From contig NC_091123.1 in assembly GCF_040183065.1 (NCBI RefSeq), forward strand, positions 8,315,001 to 8,379,000: 64,000 nt of DNA, written 5' to 3'. Position numbers and translations under genes: made by a program. The notes under the pieces were generated by a model. That model did not search any database. It was given only the letters and a program-made list of their open reading frames with translations, and was not told the origin of the DNA. Below, piece by piece: positions 45,090 to 56,620 of this stretch. Each line of letters begins with the position of its first letter. Positions within the stretch are counted from its first letter, which is position 1. This DNA comes from Periplaneta americana. Its lineage: Eukaryota > Arthropoda > Insecta > Blattodea > Blattidae.

Positions 45090-45776
45090 GGGTGGCCAGA
45101 TTTCCAAAATAAAAAACGAGACCCTCATTTTGAGCTGACATGATTCCACATTTTATCTACATGTGTTCATTACATTTTCATGTCAGTCAGCAATTTTTTA
45201 CAGCAATCAAAAGCCAGCTTTACATACTACCTGTTAACAAACTCTAGGCTCAGCATAATAAAATTATCTGCACCATGAGTGCCATACTTTCGTAACGATT
45301 GGATTTCCTCTAAAAGTTGTGATCTTTCCTTCGGAAAATTGTGGAATGCTATGCAAGGAATATCCTTAAAATTACATTTTGTAATCAGTATTGCCCTTAA
45401 TGTTTTAATAGAAAGTTGATTTCTCTGATCAATCCAAAGAAAGTTCATTAACTAAAACATCCTTTCTGAAGATTCGTTGGTACCAGGGATTGCTAATACA
45501 AAGCTCACAATCTGAGTGCCTAATGTTCTTAAAACTAGCATCTCTATTCTCCGTCACTGATTGTTTCACTCCTCCTCTTAATAGTTTTTACACTACTCGA
45601 AGTGATTTTAGAACAAGTCGCGGGATTTACGAAAACATAAAATAAGAATTTTTTGAAAAGAAAACTAGAAAAAGGGGTACTGGTAACATTTAAAAAAGGG
45701 ACATTTACACTTTTCTTGGGATATCGAACAAGAGGCTGAAAAAGGGACGGTCCCGTTAAAAACGGTATGTCTGGGC
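45090..45776 (-). mobile_element. Internally deleted hAT element
   Basis: The ends are rough inverted repeats: AGGGTGGCCAGATTTCCAAA at 45090 and its degraded complement ending TCTGGGCACCT at about 45776. They enclose a hAT transposase C-terminus. No clear 8-bp duplication remains, so it is old. Confidence 0.55.
45227..45535 (-). pseudogene. hAT transposase C-terminal dimerisation domain
   Basis: The minus strand reads 'IVSFVLAIPGTNESSERMF', one stop, then 'LMNFLWIDQRNQLSIKTLRA' and 'ILITKCNF', followed by a less conserved tail to 45227. This corresponds to the 'IP.T.ASSER.FS' and 'R..L....' blocks of the hAT dimerisation region. The DDE-bearing part is missing. Confidence 0.7.
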
Positions 45777-45796
45777 ACCTCTTTTTTTTTTCTATT

Positions 45797-46139
45797 ACGG
45801 AGGAGGGACCCAAAGGCTTGCACTACAGCCTGAGGCTTATTGTGCTTACCCCTTCTATTCTGTGAATGATTGGGTAGTCGAACGGCCGAGCTCTTGTACA
45901 AGTACAGCATGCCGCACCATGAACTTAATCTGGGTTATGGTATGGATGATGATATGTGAATTAATGATGGCGAAATAAGTCCGAGGTCCAAGGCCGAAAT
46001 TTACCTGGCAATTCTGTTTCAATTGGTTGAGGTAAAACCCCGGAGAAACCTCAACCAGGTAACTTGTACCAACCAGGATTTGAATCCAGACCTGCTTGTT
46101 TCATTGTCAGATGCGCTGACCATTACTTCAGTGATGGAC
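45797..46139 (-). mobile_element. tRNA-derived SINE, family A head with an alternative tail
   Basis: On the minus strand the head (46139 downward) has GAAGTAATGGTCAGCGCATC, B-box GATTCAAATCC and the CTCAACC stem, as in family A. After 'GGCCTTGGACCTCGGACTTA' it diverges into 'CATCATTAATTCACATATCA' and ends with 'CTTTGGGTCCCTCCTCCG'. A second copy is at 53085. Confidence 0.65.
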
Positions 46140-46820
46140 ACTTCTGAAATTTATAACTATAACGTAAATAAATTAAAATTGTCACATCTATTCATATAAT
46201 TGTATTGTAAGCAGTTTACTGAGCTTTGTTTTCACTATTAATGCACTTTACAATTAACATTTGAATACAGTTAAATTAAACACATAGTTGACAAATTAGA
46301 ACTGTAACGTAAATTAATGAAAACTGTCTCATCTATTCATAACATTTTATTGTAAGCAGTTTTCTAATAACATTTGAATACAGTTAAATTGAACACATAG
46401 TTCACAAGAACAAATTCTGGAAGTGATAACCAAATACACAGAGCACCAAAGAGCTGTTCTTGCTGTTAGTATAATTATTTCCAAGTGAACTTACTAACTC
46501 ATTGATTCGAGACAAAATTGTAGGCGAAATAGAACCTCGAAAGTGTAGCAAAAGAATAAATGTTTCAGCTAATTTCTGTCCGAAATTAAAAGATTGACAC
46601 TATTTTAGAGGAATGCGTAAGGGCAATGACGGTTATTGCCTGTGCCAGAACAGTCTTCGTTTCTTTCTTTTATGCATTTCTTCTTCAAATACGAATTTGG
46701 TCAACATTGTAAACCCATTTCTCACTGATTTATGGAATGAGTTGTTTTACTTCATCTGCAGTTTGGTGCTAATCGTCCTGTTGCTACTTCGTTTGATCAT
46801 CCTCCCTTTCCTCTTTATAC
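46140..46820. other. Gene-free stretch with a diverged local direct duplication
   Basis: 46164-46290 and 46305-46400 share blocks (TGTCACATCTATTCATA / TGTCTCATCTATTCATA, ATTTGAATACAGTTAAATT twice), a local tandem duplication of about 140 bp. No gene. Confidence 0.5.
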
Positions 46821-46821
46821 T

Positions 46822-46900
46822 CTTTCTCAATGCTCTAATGGTTAAATGGTTACTATTAACTTGAAGGTCGTGGGTTCAAATCCGAGCAAGGACAATGTAT
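46822..46900 (+). mobile_element. tRNA-like head of a SINE or tRNA pseudogene
   Basis: CTCTAATGGTTA (A-box-like) and GGTCGTGGGTTCAAATCC (T-arm/B-box) are spaced about 30 nt. I could not draw a proper acceptor stem or anticodon loop, so I do not call it a functional tRNA. Confidence 0.35.
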
Positions 46901-47869
46901 TTGTAAGGGGACAAAAAAATCTATGCTTATGGCTTTGTTTAGAAGTGAAATGAAGGATGGAGTCCCGTGTCCTAGATTTAGGGTACATGTAAGAATCTTG
47001 TCACTGAAAAGAGAGAATCCAAAATTGGCTGGTTATTTCTTGCCTGCATCAGTAGACACATCCATAACACTGGTCCAAGTGCATGCGGTCTTGTTCCACC
47101 TTCCACTATCAGACAGTAGCAGTAGCAATAGCAGTAGTTTATTCACCATAATATATAGATTTTTACAAATCATGGCTTCGTCAGTCTTATTTCTAGGTCT
47201 TAATCTAGTTTGATTATACTATAGGCATATTTATGAATTTATAACATTGTTAATGCAGGACATCTGCTGAAAGGAGGATTAAATTACCATATAATACGTC
47301 GTCTTCCTTCTTTTCTGTGTATCAGTCCACATTGTTTGCTTCTTTGGAACAACTGGACAGTGCGTGTGGAACAGTGATGCCGACTATGCTTGCCAATAGT
47401 GACGGGGCCGTACCGAGTTATGTCAAAAGAGAAGTGATGTCACTAATAAAATTCGTGACTATAATACTCTTTAATAATATAGTGGTGGGTTTTTTAATGC
47501 ATTGAAAGCGAATTTAAGGAGAAATAGAACAGAATAATTATTTCAGGCGTGTTAAAATGTTATATTACTCCAGGTCTGCCTTAGTTCACAATTCTGCTAT
47601 GCCTAGTCCAACTTCCATCCTGCCTGACTATTGTCAGATCTAAATATGTTCCTCCATGATAGCCTATATACTCATAGCTTCTACAAAAACTTCGCTTTAG
47701 TAATCCCTGAAACTAATCTAACAAACAAACTTTTCAAACATAACAGATTCATTTAATATCTAATCACAGTCACTCTCCTATATCTTATCGTTATCACTCA
47801 TACCGCACATCATACTACCGGTATCTAACAAGGAAAAAATACACACACCATACAAGAGCAGATTAATAA

Positions 47870-48120
47870 ATCATTCGGTTTTAACTTTCTCTTCCCATTT
47901 CAACTTCACTGTCATTAAAAATTTGCGTTATTTTTTCATCTCGTTTATGTTAACTGTCTTACATATTTTATTATAGGCTGTATGTCTATTAATACTAAAC
48001 ATTTTTTTTGTTTACCCACTTTTTTCTTATATTATCTGTTTCTTGATATTCTAATATTATATGGAACATGTCTTGCTCCACATTGCAAAGAGGGCATATA
48101 TTGTTCTGTGTCACCCCTCC
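47870..48120 (-). pseudogene. LINE ORF2 C-terminal fragment
   Basis: The minus strand reads 'CPLCNVEQDMFHIILEYQET' then 'NIRKKWVNKKNV', the Cys-His motif that ends ORF2 in several R1/I/Jockey-like LINEs. The surrounding sequence is frame-broken. Confidence 0.45.
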
Positions 48121-48848
48121 TTGTTTCTTAATTTCCACATTGCTAACCTCCTCCAAGATAAGCCTTCCCTCACTTTCCTATTGTTTATTTTTGCATATTC
48201 TTCGTGATCCCATGACGTTTTATGTCCTTAAAATTAATGATCTTAATTCCTTTACATTTTTATAAACTATACTGTACTGATAACTCTTGTCTCGTAATTT
48301 CGTTACATCTTTCTTTTATTATCTTATAAATTGCATTTAAATTAATTATCCCAATTTCATCCCATACTCATTTCAAACCTAATCTACTTACCTTATTTTT
48401 CAAACTTTCTAGCCAATTGGAGGATGTTTAAGGAGAAATATGATGTGGCCCAAGGAATATTGTTGAAATCGACGAAAGTAAATTTAGGAAACAAAATATT
48501 AATAACAGAGGGATAATGAGTCTGACAATCACTTCTGAGTGAAGCACTTGTCACTAATCTATCTCCTCATCAAATCCTACCTAACCTTATTGCTAACAGT
48601 GGCACTGCTTTTCAGTATGGTTGAAGAGTGTATGAGGGAGGGAGAAAGAAATCAAATTTCTCCTGATAAGGACAGCACAGGTGAACGTCATACCCTTATA
48701 TTGGTGACATTCTGTATTTGGTTATCATTGTAATGACAAGGCTGAAAGCTTCCACACATACTGTCCAGTTCAGCGACCTCTCCTAATATGTGTATTGAGA
48801 GTGGTGGTGTTCTACCAGTAGTGTAATGGGAAATGTTTATTTTTGCAG

Positions 48849-48931
48849 CCAGGAGGAAAGGTGTGTCGCGCTGGAGTCAGGTGGACTAGATTCTGGAATG
48901 GAGGGCTTCACAAATTGCAGACACCACAGGC
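48849..48931 (+). CDS. Weak candidate internal exon
   Basis: Acceptor TTATTTTTGCAG and an open frame reading 'QEERCVALESGGLDSGMEGF' followed by 'TNCRHH'. The only nearby donors are non-consensus (GC at 48932 or GT at 48940). No partner exon found. Confidence 0.15.
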
Positions 48932-49297
48932 AAGCAGGCAAGTGTTTGTTTCAAGTACGAATATAACATGACACAATGACAGTATTTGCAACAGAACTTT
49001 GGTCCTTTTGCTTTTCTTATTCTGTGAAGAACAGAAAGTATTCTGGAAAAAAGTAGACTTCGAGATTTTTATAGCAATAGGTACACTTTCAAGATCCCTG
49101 ATGCCATCTAGGCCTATTGTTGTGCACCAGTTTCTGCTAAACTATTGGTTAGATTGTTCACATTCAATATCTAGTGTATGAAATATAAACAAGTTAATGG
49201 ATCTGATTTACAATAAAAAACACATGATGCCTATGCACTTCAAGAAATATCACACGGTTTTCTTTGTGATGTTTTGTATTATGTAGAACAATATAAC

Positions 49298-49738
49298 ATT
49301 TATATTACCGGTTCTGTATGGTTGTGAAATTTGGACTCTCACTTTGAAGATGAAAAGAGAGAATAAGGTACTTAGGAAATTATTTGGGGCTAAGAGGGAT
49401 GAAGTTACAGGAGAATGGAGAAAGTTACACACTGCAGAACTACACGCATTGTATTCTTCACCTGACATAATTAAGAACATTAAATCCAGACGTTTGAGAT
49501 GGGCAGGGCATGTAGCACGTATGGGTGAATCCAGAAATGCATATAGAGTGTTAGTTGAAAAGCCAGAAGGAAAAAGATTTTTGGGGAGGCCGAGACGTAG
49601 ATGGGAGGATAATATTAAATGTATTTGAGGGAGATGGGACATGATGATAGAGACTGGATTAATCTTGCTCAGGATTAGGGACCGATGGCAGGCTTATGTG
49701 AGGGCAGCAATGAATATCCAGGTTCCTTAAAAGCCATT
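49298..49738 (+). pseudogene. RTE-type LINE 3' fragment ('[13 protein letters not shown]' type)
   Basis: Reads 'VLYGCEIWTLTLK', then from 49344 '[20 protein letters not shown]', 'RRLRWAGHVARMGESRNAYR' and 'GRPRRRWEDNIK' before a stop at 49627. It then continues into the 3' block ending TTCCTTAAAAGCC. A short deletion near 49350 fuses the two parts. Confidence 0.75.
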
Positions 49739-49744
49739 TGTAAG

Positions 49745-50215
49745 TTAAGTATAAAATGGCTTGGCTTGTAAAGGGCTGGGCATGGGACAGGTCCTAACAC
49801 TTAGGCATGCTTTAGCCCATTGTGCGCCCTATATATGTGATGATTACCCAAATCCGACAGGTGGCCTCTGGGTGGCATTCATGAATCCGACTGTGACAGG
49901 TGGATCATCCTATCTCAGCTCCCTGATAGAGCCATGTCCCACCCACAAACGAGTAGTCCAATAAGCATCAGGGTCCAGAGCCCCAAGTCCTACCCATATC
50001 AGCATCAGAAACCTGTAATGCCCCCAAGACTTCACCCCAGTCTACTTTTACTATTTAAGATGATAGTTGAAATGAGGGGATGTGGAGTGTGTTGGAATGA
50101 TAGAGGGAAATGGGAGTACTTCTAGGAAAACCCTCTGCAACATCTTTGTCTACCAAAAATTACATCATGGTCTGGCTGGGAATCAAACCCACATGCCTAC
50201 ACATGCGGCTTAGAT
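49745..50215 (-). repeat. GC-richer dispersed repeat with tRNA-like end
   Basis: Composition shifts to moderately GC-rich. On the minus strand it starts with a B-box-like GGTTTGATTCCCAGCC near 50185 and runs through TTGCAGAGGGTTTTCCTAGA. This is consistent with a long SINE or composite repeat. The boundaries are estimated. Confidence 0.35.
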
Positions 50216-50559
50216 TAAACTGATATATGAGTCTGCTTCTTACGAAGAAAAAAATAGCGACATAATATAAAAGATTATTTATAGAAGAATTATTTCTACA
50301 TGTTGCGATTTTAGTAAAAGTTTCTATCTCAATGAAATAGATAAAATTCAGACTAATGGAAATTGTGTGCAGGATGATCAGGAGATAGAGGTTTGCACAG
50401 GCATGAGCCTAAGTCTGGTCTGATCTGTGAGCTGAATTTGGACTAAAATCTTTAGGGCTTCTCGGGCAAGGTTCAGAAAACTATAAGAAGGATAAAATTG
50501 TATATTTTTACGGATCTTTCGTCAGACTGTGATAGCATTTTTTAAACAAATAACGTAAT

Positions 50560-51245
50560 TATAAATTATTCTGTAATTATACTCTAGGAAATAACAATAC
50601 AGCCTTTGATGGAGAAATTAAAGCAATAGAGACTGACTTACACAATCTCATTCCCAAAGTACAAATGTTCATTAAAGCTGTATAACTCGTAGATTCAAAA
50701 GCAGCAATTCAAGCAGTTGCTTCCAGCCACATAACTGATTATCTAGCTATAAATGTATGCTGTAAACTATTAGCACTCCTAAGAAAGCAAAATAAGATGA
50801 TAATACTTCCAATGGGTACCATCACATGTAGGCATAATGGGCAATGAAATGGCAGATCAACTGGCCAAAAAAGGATCACAGAAACCTGTTAATAGCACAA
50901 CTATGTTCAGAAGAAAGACACAAGAAATAAAAACAGCCTTCAAAAACCAGCACTACAATATCATGTGAATGCAGCAAAGGAGAAGAAATGGGAAAACATC
51001 AGGAACTCTATGGAAAAGGAAAGATCGTCAAGAGTCAGTTGGCCTGCTCTGTCTTAGGTCTGGACATGATTGCCTTGCTTATAATCTTTACCGGATCAAG
51101 ATTCTTCATTCTCCAGCATGTCTTCTGTGTGGCGAACCAGATAGTGAATGACCGAGGAACACTTACTAATTTGCACAAAACAAAAGGGAGATGTGGTGTA
51201 CCTGTATTGAGAAGCTAGTAGGAAAATAACAATGTCAAATCCTGC
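50560..51245 (+). pseudogene. LINE RNase H domain and C-terminal Cys-His region, decayed
   Basis: Across shifted frames the + strand reads 'FDGEIKAIETDL', 'VDSKAAIQAVASSHI', 'HVGIMGNEMADQLAKKGSQK' (RNase H core with the DS and GNE.AD acidic residues). It then reads 'LRSGHDCLAYNLYRI', 'CLLCGEPDSE' and 'EHLLICTKQKGD'. This is the RNase H plus zinc-knuckle end of an R1/LOA/I-type LINE, unlike the Jockey at 36746. It ends in an AATAAT-rich tail at about 51250. Several stops; inactive. Confidence 0.7.
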
Positions 51246-51580
51246 CATTTGATAATAATAATTATTTATTTATGTCTATAACAGGGCAAAGCCCCAATTA
51301 CAATAGACAGTACAGATATATGCTTAAAACGTAGAATTGCAGATAACATGAAAAAAAGAGATAAAACAGATACAAATGCAAGATACAAGTGTAAATACAA
51401 ATAAATACTAACTAAATAAAAGATATAAATGAAAGATACAAAATAAAAATAAATGACAAATAGATAAGTATAGATATCATAGCCAAAAATGTAAAATGTA
51501 GCTATAAATGGCAAATTACAGAGTAACAAATAGATTAAGTAGCAATATTATTTAAAATCAATTATCTTCAGTATATAATA

Positions 51581-51582
<2 letters not shown>

Positions 51583-51620
<38 letters not shown>
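51583..51620. repeat. (AAT)n microsatellite
   Basis: About 12 AAT units. Confidence 0.9.
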
Positions 51621-51739
51621 TAATTAATCTCATTTACCACAAAAAGTAAAGAGATGAAAAATTTATCAGATTCACAAGATCTAGTACACTTAAAATCCAA
51701 AGCACTGAAATTGCTGAATGAAAAATATTGTGAATAATT

Positions 51740-51792
51740 TGAATAATTTCGAGGGAAAAATTGTTCCGGAGCCGGGTATCGAACCTGGGAAA
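51740..51792 (-). mobile_element. SINE head fragment ('CCGGAACAATTTTTCCC' type)
   Basis: On the minus strand, B-box GGTTCGATACC followed by CGGCTCCGGAACAATTTTTC. Matches 27520. Confidence 0.5.
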
Positions 51793-51949
51793 ATATTGTG
51801 TTCATAAGTATCATAGGATTGGTTAACTTCTGTGGCCTATCTTTCATCAGTTGAGAATATTTAAAGAAACAGTGAGGAGAAACTAAGAGAGCAAGAAATG
51901 TGTTTAATTCAAGGCACTATAACAATAATTACGGTAAGAACCACAATCA

Positions 51950-52920
51950 CCATGGCTAAGATAAGGACCAAGACAAAGGCAACAAGGGCTTCGATAAGGA
52001 ATATGATAAAGACAAGGACCATGATAAGTGCCATGAGAACAACAAAGACCACAAAAAAAAAAAAGAAAAGGACCATGACGAACCTATAATCTGTAATAGA
52101 TTATACAGGGAATAAATAAATACAATACAATACAATACATGCCCATGACAGCAACTACGATAAGGAACACGACAAAGATAACAGGAACCACTATACAGAC
52201 CACGATAGGGAACATCACTAAGGTAAAAAGGATCACAATAAGGAACATGACAAGGCAAAGGACCATGACATACACAAAGATCATAAGGAACATGACAAAG
52301 ATAACAAGGACCACGGTAAGGAACATGACAAAGATAAGGACTATTATAAGGAACATGACAAGTACAACAAGAACCATGATAAAGAACATGACAAATACGA
52401 CAAGAATAAAGACAAAGAAAAGAACCAAGATAGGAATATGACATAGACGAGGACCATGATAAGGAACGTGACAAAGACGACAAAGATAACGACGAAGACA
52501 ACAAGGACCATGACATAGACGAAGACCATGATAAGGAACGTGACAAGGATGACAAAGATAACGACGAAGACAACAAGGACCATGACATGGAACGTGACAA
52601 AGACGACAAAGATAATGACGACAACAAGGACCATGACATAGATGAGGACCATGATAAGGAATGTGACAAAGATAACAAGGACTACAATAAGTAACATAAC
52701 AAAGATAAGGACTGTTATAAGAAACATGACAAAGACAACAAGGACCACGATAAGGAACACAAGAAAGATAACAAGGACCACTGCAAAAACAAGGGACATG
52801 ACGAAGACGAGGATCACAATAAGGAAAATGACAATGACAATGACAGACAAGTACCATGATAAGGACCATGACAAAGACAAGAACAATGATTAGGACTGCG
52901 ACAAAGAATCACGATAAGGG
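51950..52920. repeat. Degenerate purine-skewed cryptic repeat, about 1 kb
   Basis: Built from diverged short units of the type GACAAGGACCATGATAAGGA / ACATGACAAAGA, all with the purine-rich strand on +. An interruption at 52085-52140 carries a short ATACA repeat. One + frame reads Asp/Lys/His-rich peptide ('DKDHDKCHENNKDHKKK'), but it closes and reopens in other frames, so no single protein spans it. Minus-strand frames of up to 261 residues are leucine/valine/serine-rich artefacts of the repeat. Confidence 0.8.
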
Positions 52921-53084
52921 TCACATGAATTACGGTGCTTATCGTGGTCCATGTCGTGTTATGATCCTCGATGTGGTTTGTTTTGTGGTTCTTATTGAGA
53001 TCCTTGGTTTTGCCATGGTTCTATATGGCGTTTAAAAACATGTTATCTTCCACACTTCTCGTTTTCTCTCTTGTACGAAGGAGG

Positions 53085-53352
53085 GACCCAAAGACTTACA
53101 CTGCAGCCTGAGGCTTATTGTGCTTACCACTCCTATCATTGTGAATGATTGGGAGCCGAACAACTGTGAACTTAACCTGGACTATTATAAAATGGATGGT
53201 ATGTGAATTAATGATGGCAAAATGAGTCAAAGTCCAATGCCGAAAGTTACCCAGCAATTCTGCTTCAATTGATCGAGGGAAAACAATGGAAAAAAAAAAA
53301 CCCAACCAGGATTTGAACTTGAGCCTGCTCATTTCATGGCCAGATGTGCTGG
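53085..53352 (-). mobile_element. tRNA-derived SINE, family A head with alternative tail (copy 2)
   Basis: On the minus strand from 53352: CAGCACATCTGGCCATGAAA head, B-box AAGTTCAAATCC, 'GCTGGGTAACTTTCGGCATT', then the same divergent tail as 45797-46139 ending 'GTCTTTGGGTCCCTCCTTC'. Confidence 0.65.
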
Positions 53353-53862
53353 ATATCTTCCACACTTACATAAAAGATAAAGAATGTGTACGTAAGCAGA
53401 TACCTGTACTGGAAATAGACAACTTGTAACATTTTGCACTGGTGTGTACTTTGGAGTAAGGTTGCAACAAGCTTGGGAGTTGGGGAAAATACACATGCGC
53501 AGCCAGATGTCTTCTGCATGGCTATGTCTATACCTATTTTTATATTACGCAAATTGATTTATTATTTTGTTTGAAAAGAAGGATAATGGGTCTGATGTTC
53601 ACTAGTGCTGTAATTATCGGGGAAAATTTGGAATTTTGCTAAAATAAGTTACGTATTCGCAAATTTATTCAAGTATATTCCTTAGAAGTGAGCTTTTCCT
53701 CAAAGTGGGAATTGCATTATTTGTATGTTTCTGCTGAATCTTTTGAAATCAATCCTTAAAAAACTGGGAATGTTAAAATGAGGTTTTGTTGTATGTTTTG
53801 TGTTTATGATGAGAAAATTGGAAAGAAGTACTGTATCTGGTATATGCAACTGTTCATAAAAG

Positions 53863-53863
<1 letters not shown>

Positions 53864-53891
<28 letters not shown>
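53864..53891. repeat. (ATC)n microsatellite
   Basis: About nine ATC units. The sequence that follows (TTCACGAATTAGGCCTCTGT) may be part of a LINE 3' end, but this is not certain. Confidence 0.9.
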
Positions 53892-53894
<3 letters not shown>

Positions 53895-55639
53895 TCACGA
53901 ATTAGGCCTCTGTAGACCTGTTTTGGCCCCATCTAGCAGTCTTCTTAACGGTCTTCCTGGTCGACGATGTCCTCTAGGTTTTTCATAAAAGATGACAGTG
54001 GTATATTGGTTCTTAAGAGTTTGATGTAAATATAATGTCCACTGAAATTACTTTTTAGGCATAGTGACCCTTTGATATACAGTGCATGTTCGCCATCATG
54101 CCAGTGATGTTTGATAGCAAGTGCATTTGTGCAACTTAACTGTTAAAACTTACAATGGAGCTTCATGCACAATATCTGTTCTCTGATGATTAATACCTGT
54201 CATTCTGTGGTGCTGCATGGCCATGCAGATGAAATCAAGCCTCATCATAAAAAAATCGATTGGGGATCAAGTTCTTCATTATTTACTTTTTCTACAAAAA
54301 TTAAGCCTGTGATTGTAATCTTGGGGCTGTAATTCATGATATGATGGAATTGTGTATGATTTTAGTTTCAATAATTTTGTTGCCACTGATGCTTTAAAAA
54401 ATCCTTGTCTGCTGTGTTAAATGTTTGACTCGTATGGGCTATGCTCTGTCACATCAATTTCATCCAGTTTTTCCTCTGTAAGGACATGGTGCTTTTGTCG
54501 TCTTTTTCTGTCATTTACTGGAACCTGTTTCATTGAATCTATTAAATAAGTAACTTTAATATTGTTTTTCTGGCCTGTTAGGAAATTTGTCTGAATTTTC
54601 GCCTTGTTGAAGCACACGATTTTCTATTCTTTATGTATGTGTTGTACATGTACATATGTTCCCTTAATGAATAACAGTTTACCAGGATGAAATGATCTGT
54701 TCTCCATCTCAGCTAAACGAATACTGCCAGAGGCCAAGTTACAGTTAAACTGTTTTATTTATAGACGTCGTAGTGTTGATATTAATGGGAATGGTCTTGA
54801 CTAGCTGTGTCAGCATACATGTTGGCTTAGTGACAGAAGCGAGGCCTCCCCCTGGACACATGGCTGGTCAATTATTGTGGGCATGATGGTGAAGATGCAC
54901 TGTAGATCCCAAATATGGTTTCTATTGTTCAATGATCAAATTTTGAACTCGTACAATACAAACTACATAATTAGATAATGCATAGAAAACCTGGCATGTT
55001 ACACATGGAACTTTCATTTTTCGTTCTCTGATTCCATTACTCAGATTTCTCTAGTGATTCTTTGATACAGATATAATTACATCAAAATTATTGTATGTAA
55101 TTACTGGTCGACACAGCTCACATGTATACTTGAAACTTGCAGAATCATACCATGTGACATCATGTCTTGCTGCTATCAATAGTTACCAACACATGAGAAA
55201 AATTGCTAAATGTAATGAATTTGTAAACCATGACAGTGACATTATAAGCAATATGCCTAACCTGACTAAAACAGGTCGTTGGTTAGAAGACATTTCAGCT
55301 TGCCTTACACAGAAATATCCCTCTTTACCGCTACTTTCAGACTGACTGATGGCAGTGGGTAAAATTTAGTGAAATTCTTTATGTGACTGTTGCCATGTAA
55401 TCGAGCAACACCAGTGCCTCCAATGTATATGTTTGCTGTGTCGACCAATACAATAAAACATATCTTATTTAATGATAATTTTATATAGTGGCAAAAAGAA
55501 TGGGCCAACTCTTGGTCGATAGAAATGCTAAGTTCTATTGTGCGGTTCACTCGTGTAAACGTAACCCACTGCAAGGCATTGCTGTGGTGTCTCTTCATTG
55601 AAAGTCGTCCGTCTATAATGTAATAAACCTTACGAGCAG
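53892..55639. other. Gene-free stretch
   Basis: Frames at 54417-54617 (-), 55091-55345 (+) and 55305-55673 (-) show no family motif. No element ends recognised. Confidence 0.35.
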
Positions 55640-55720
55640 TGTGTGGCCCAGTGGTAAGAAGTCTGACATCCATGCCAGAGGTTGTGAGTTTGCCTCCTGG
55701 TACGGTAAAATTATTTTTTT
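55640..55720 (+). mobile_element. tRNA-like SINE head fragment
   Basis: TGGCCCAGTGGTAAGAAG (A-box-like), then GGTTGTGAGTTTGCCTCC (degraded B-box), then a T/A-rich tail at 55710. Confidence 0.35.
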
Positions 55721-55959
55721 TTATTTTAACTTTTACTTAATTTATTAGTTTAAATGTGAAATAGCATTTGTTAACAAACTTCGTTATGCCTGCCTTTTAA
55801 AAATATTATTGGCCATCACCTGTGGGCTATTAGTAGGTGAGACCTGGTCTGTATAAACAAAAATACTTGTTTCACATCCTAAAAAAACGGACGCATATCA
55901 AACACAAATAAATAATTAAATTAACAAAAACAAACAATTTGTTAATATATTAACAAAAC

Positions 55960-56620
55960 AAGGCTGTGGTGGGAACTAGTATCTTGTCCACAAACCACCT
56001 GTGTCAACATCTGCCCTCATTCTGCATGGCATGGAGTCCACAAAATTATGGAACAGGTCTAAATTCTTGGCCATCTTCTCCCACGCATCTAGAACTCTGT
56101 CCCACAATTCCTCAGTTGTCTGAACGGGTGGTTGTTCTGCCCAATTAGAGTGTAGGATCCTTTTGACTGCAGCCCACAAATTTTGAAACGGATTCATATC
56201 TGGTGAATTTGGAGGCCAGTCGACTGGGTCGACATCACGCCTCCTTGTAAACCATCTCTGAATCCGGTTGGCAGTGTGTAGTCTATCGGATGATTATCCT
56301 GCTGGAAGAAAAGTGTTCCTTCTGGATATCGTTTTTGGGCGGAAGGGATCATTACATTTGTCAAAATGTGTTTGTAGACTTTTGCCATAAACAGACCGTG
56401 GATGTGTTCCAGAAGTCCTGCCCCATCATATGACATCCACCCCCAACATGTGACCCTCACGCAAAGTGTATTGGTGGTCATTCATACAATAAACTAGGGC
56501 AGTACTATCATTGCTATTGGAGACAATTACCTTGTCGGAGAAAACGACATTTCTCCAATTGAAGTCCTGTCGGAGAGTAGCATATGCAGAATAACCTATG
56601 CGAACCAGGGCAATGAGTTA
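55960..56620 (-). pseudogene. Tc1-like transposase, C-terminal two thirds, decayed
   Basis: The minus strand reads 'TLRQDFNWRNVVFSDKVIV' (first catalytic Asp region), 'MNDHQYTLRE', 'GHMLGVDVI' (shifted), 'FLQQDNHPI'-like (second Asp), 'DPVDWPPNSPDMNPFQNLWA' (catalytic region; Gln stands where Glu is expected in 'NP.E..W') and a C-terminal helix region. Multiple frame breaks. The helix-turn-helix N-terminus and terminal repeats were not found. Confidence 0.75.

Noticed and set aside
46822-46900. Possible functional tRNA gene
   Set aside because: A T-arm/B-box is present but a matched acceptor stem and anticodon loop could not be drawn. tRNA-like SINE heads are abundant here.
51956-52886. Minus-strand open frames of up to 261 residues
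   Set aside because: They lie wholly within the degenerate repeat and are leucine/valine/serine-periodic. Several overlapping frames are open at once, as expected from short repeats without stops.
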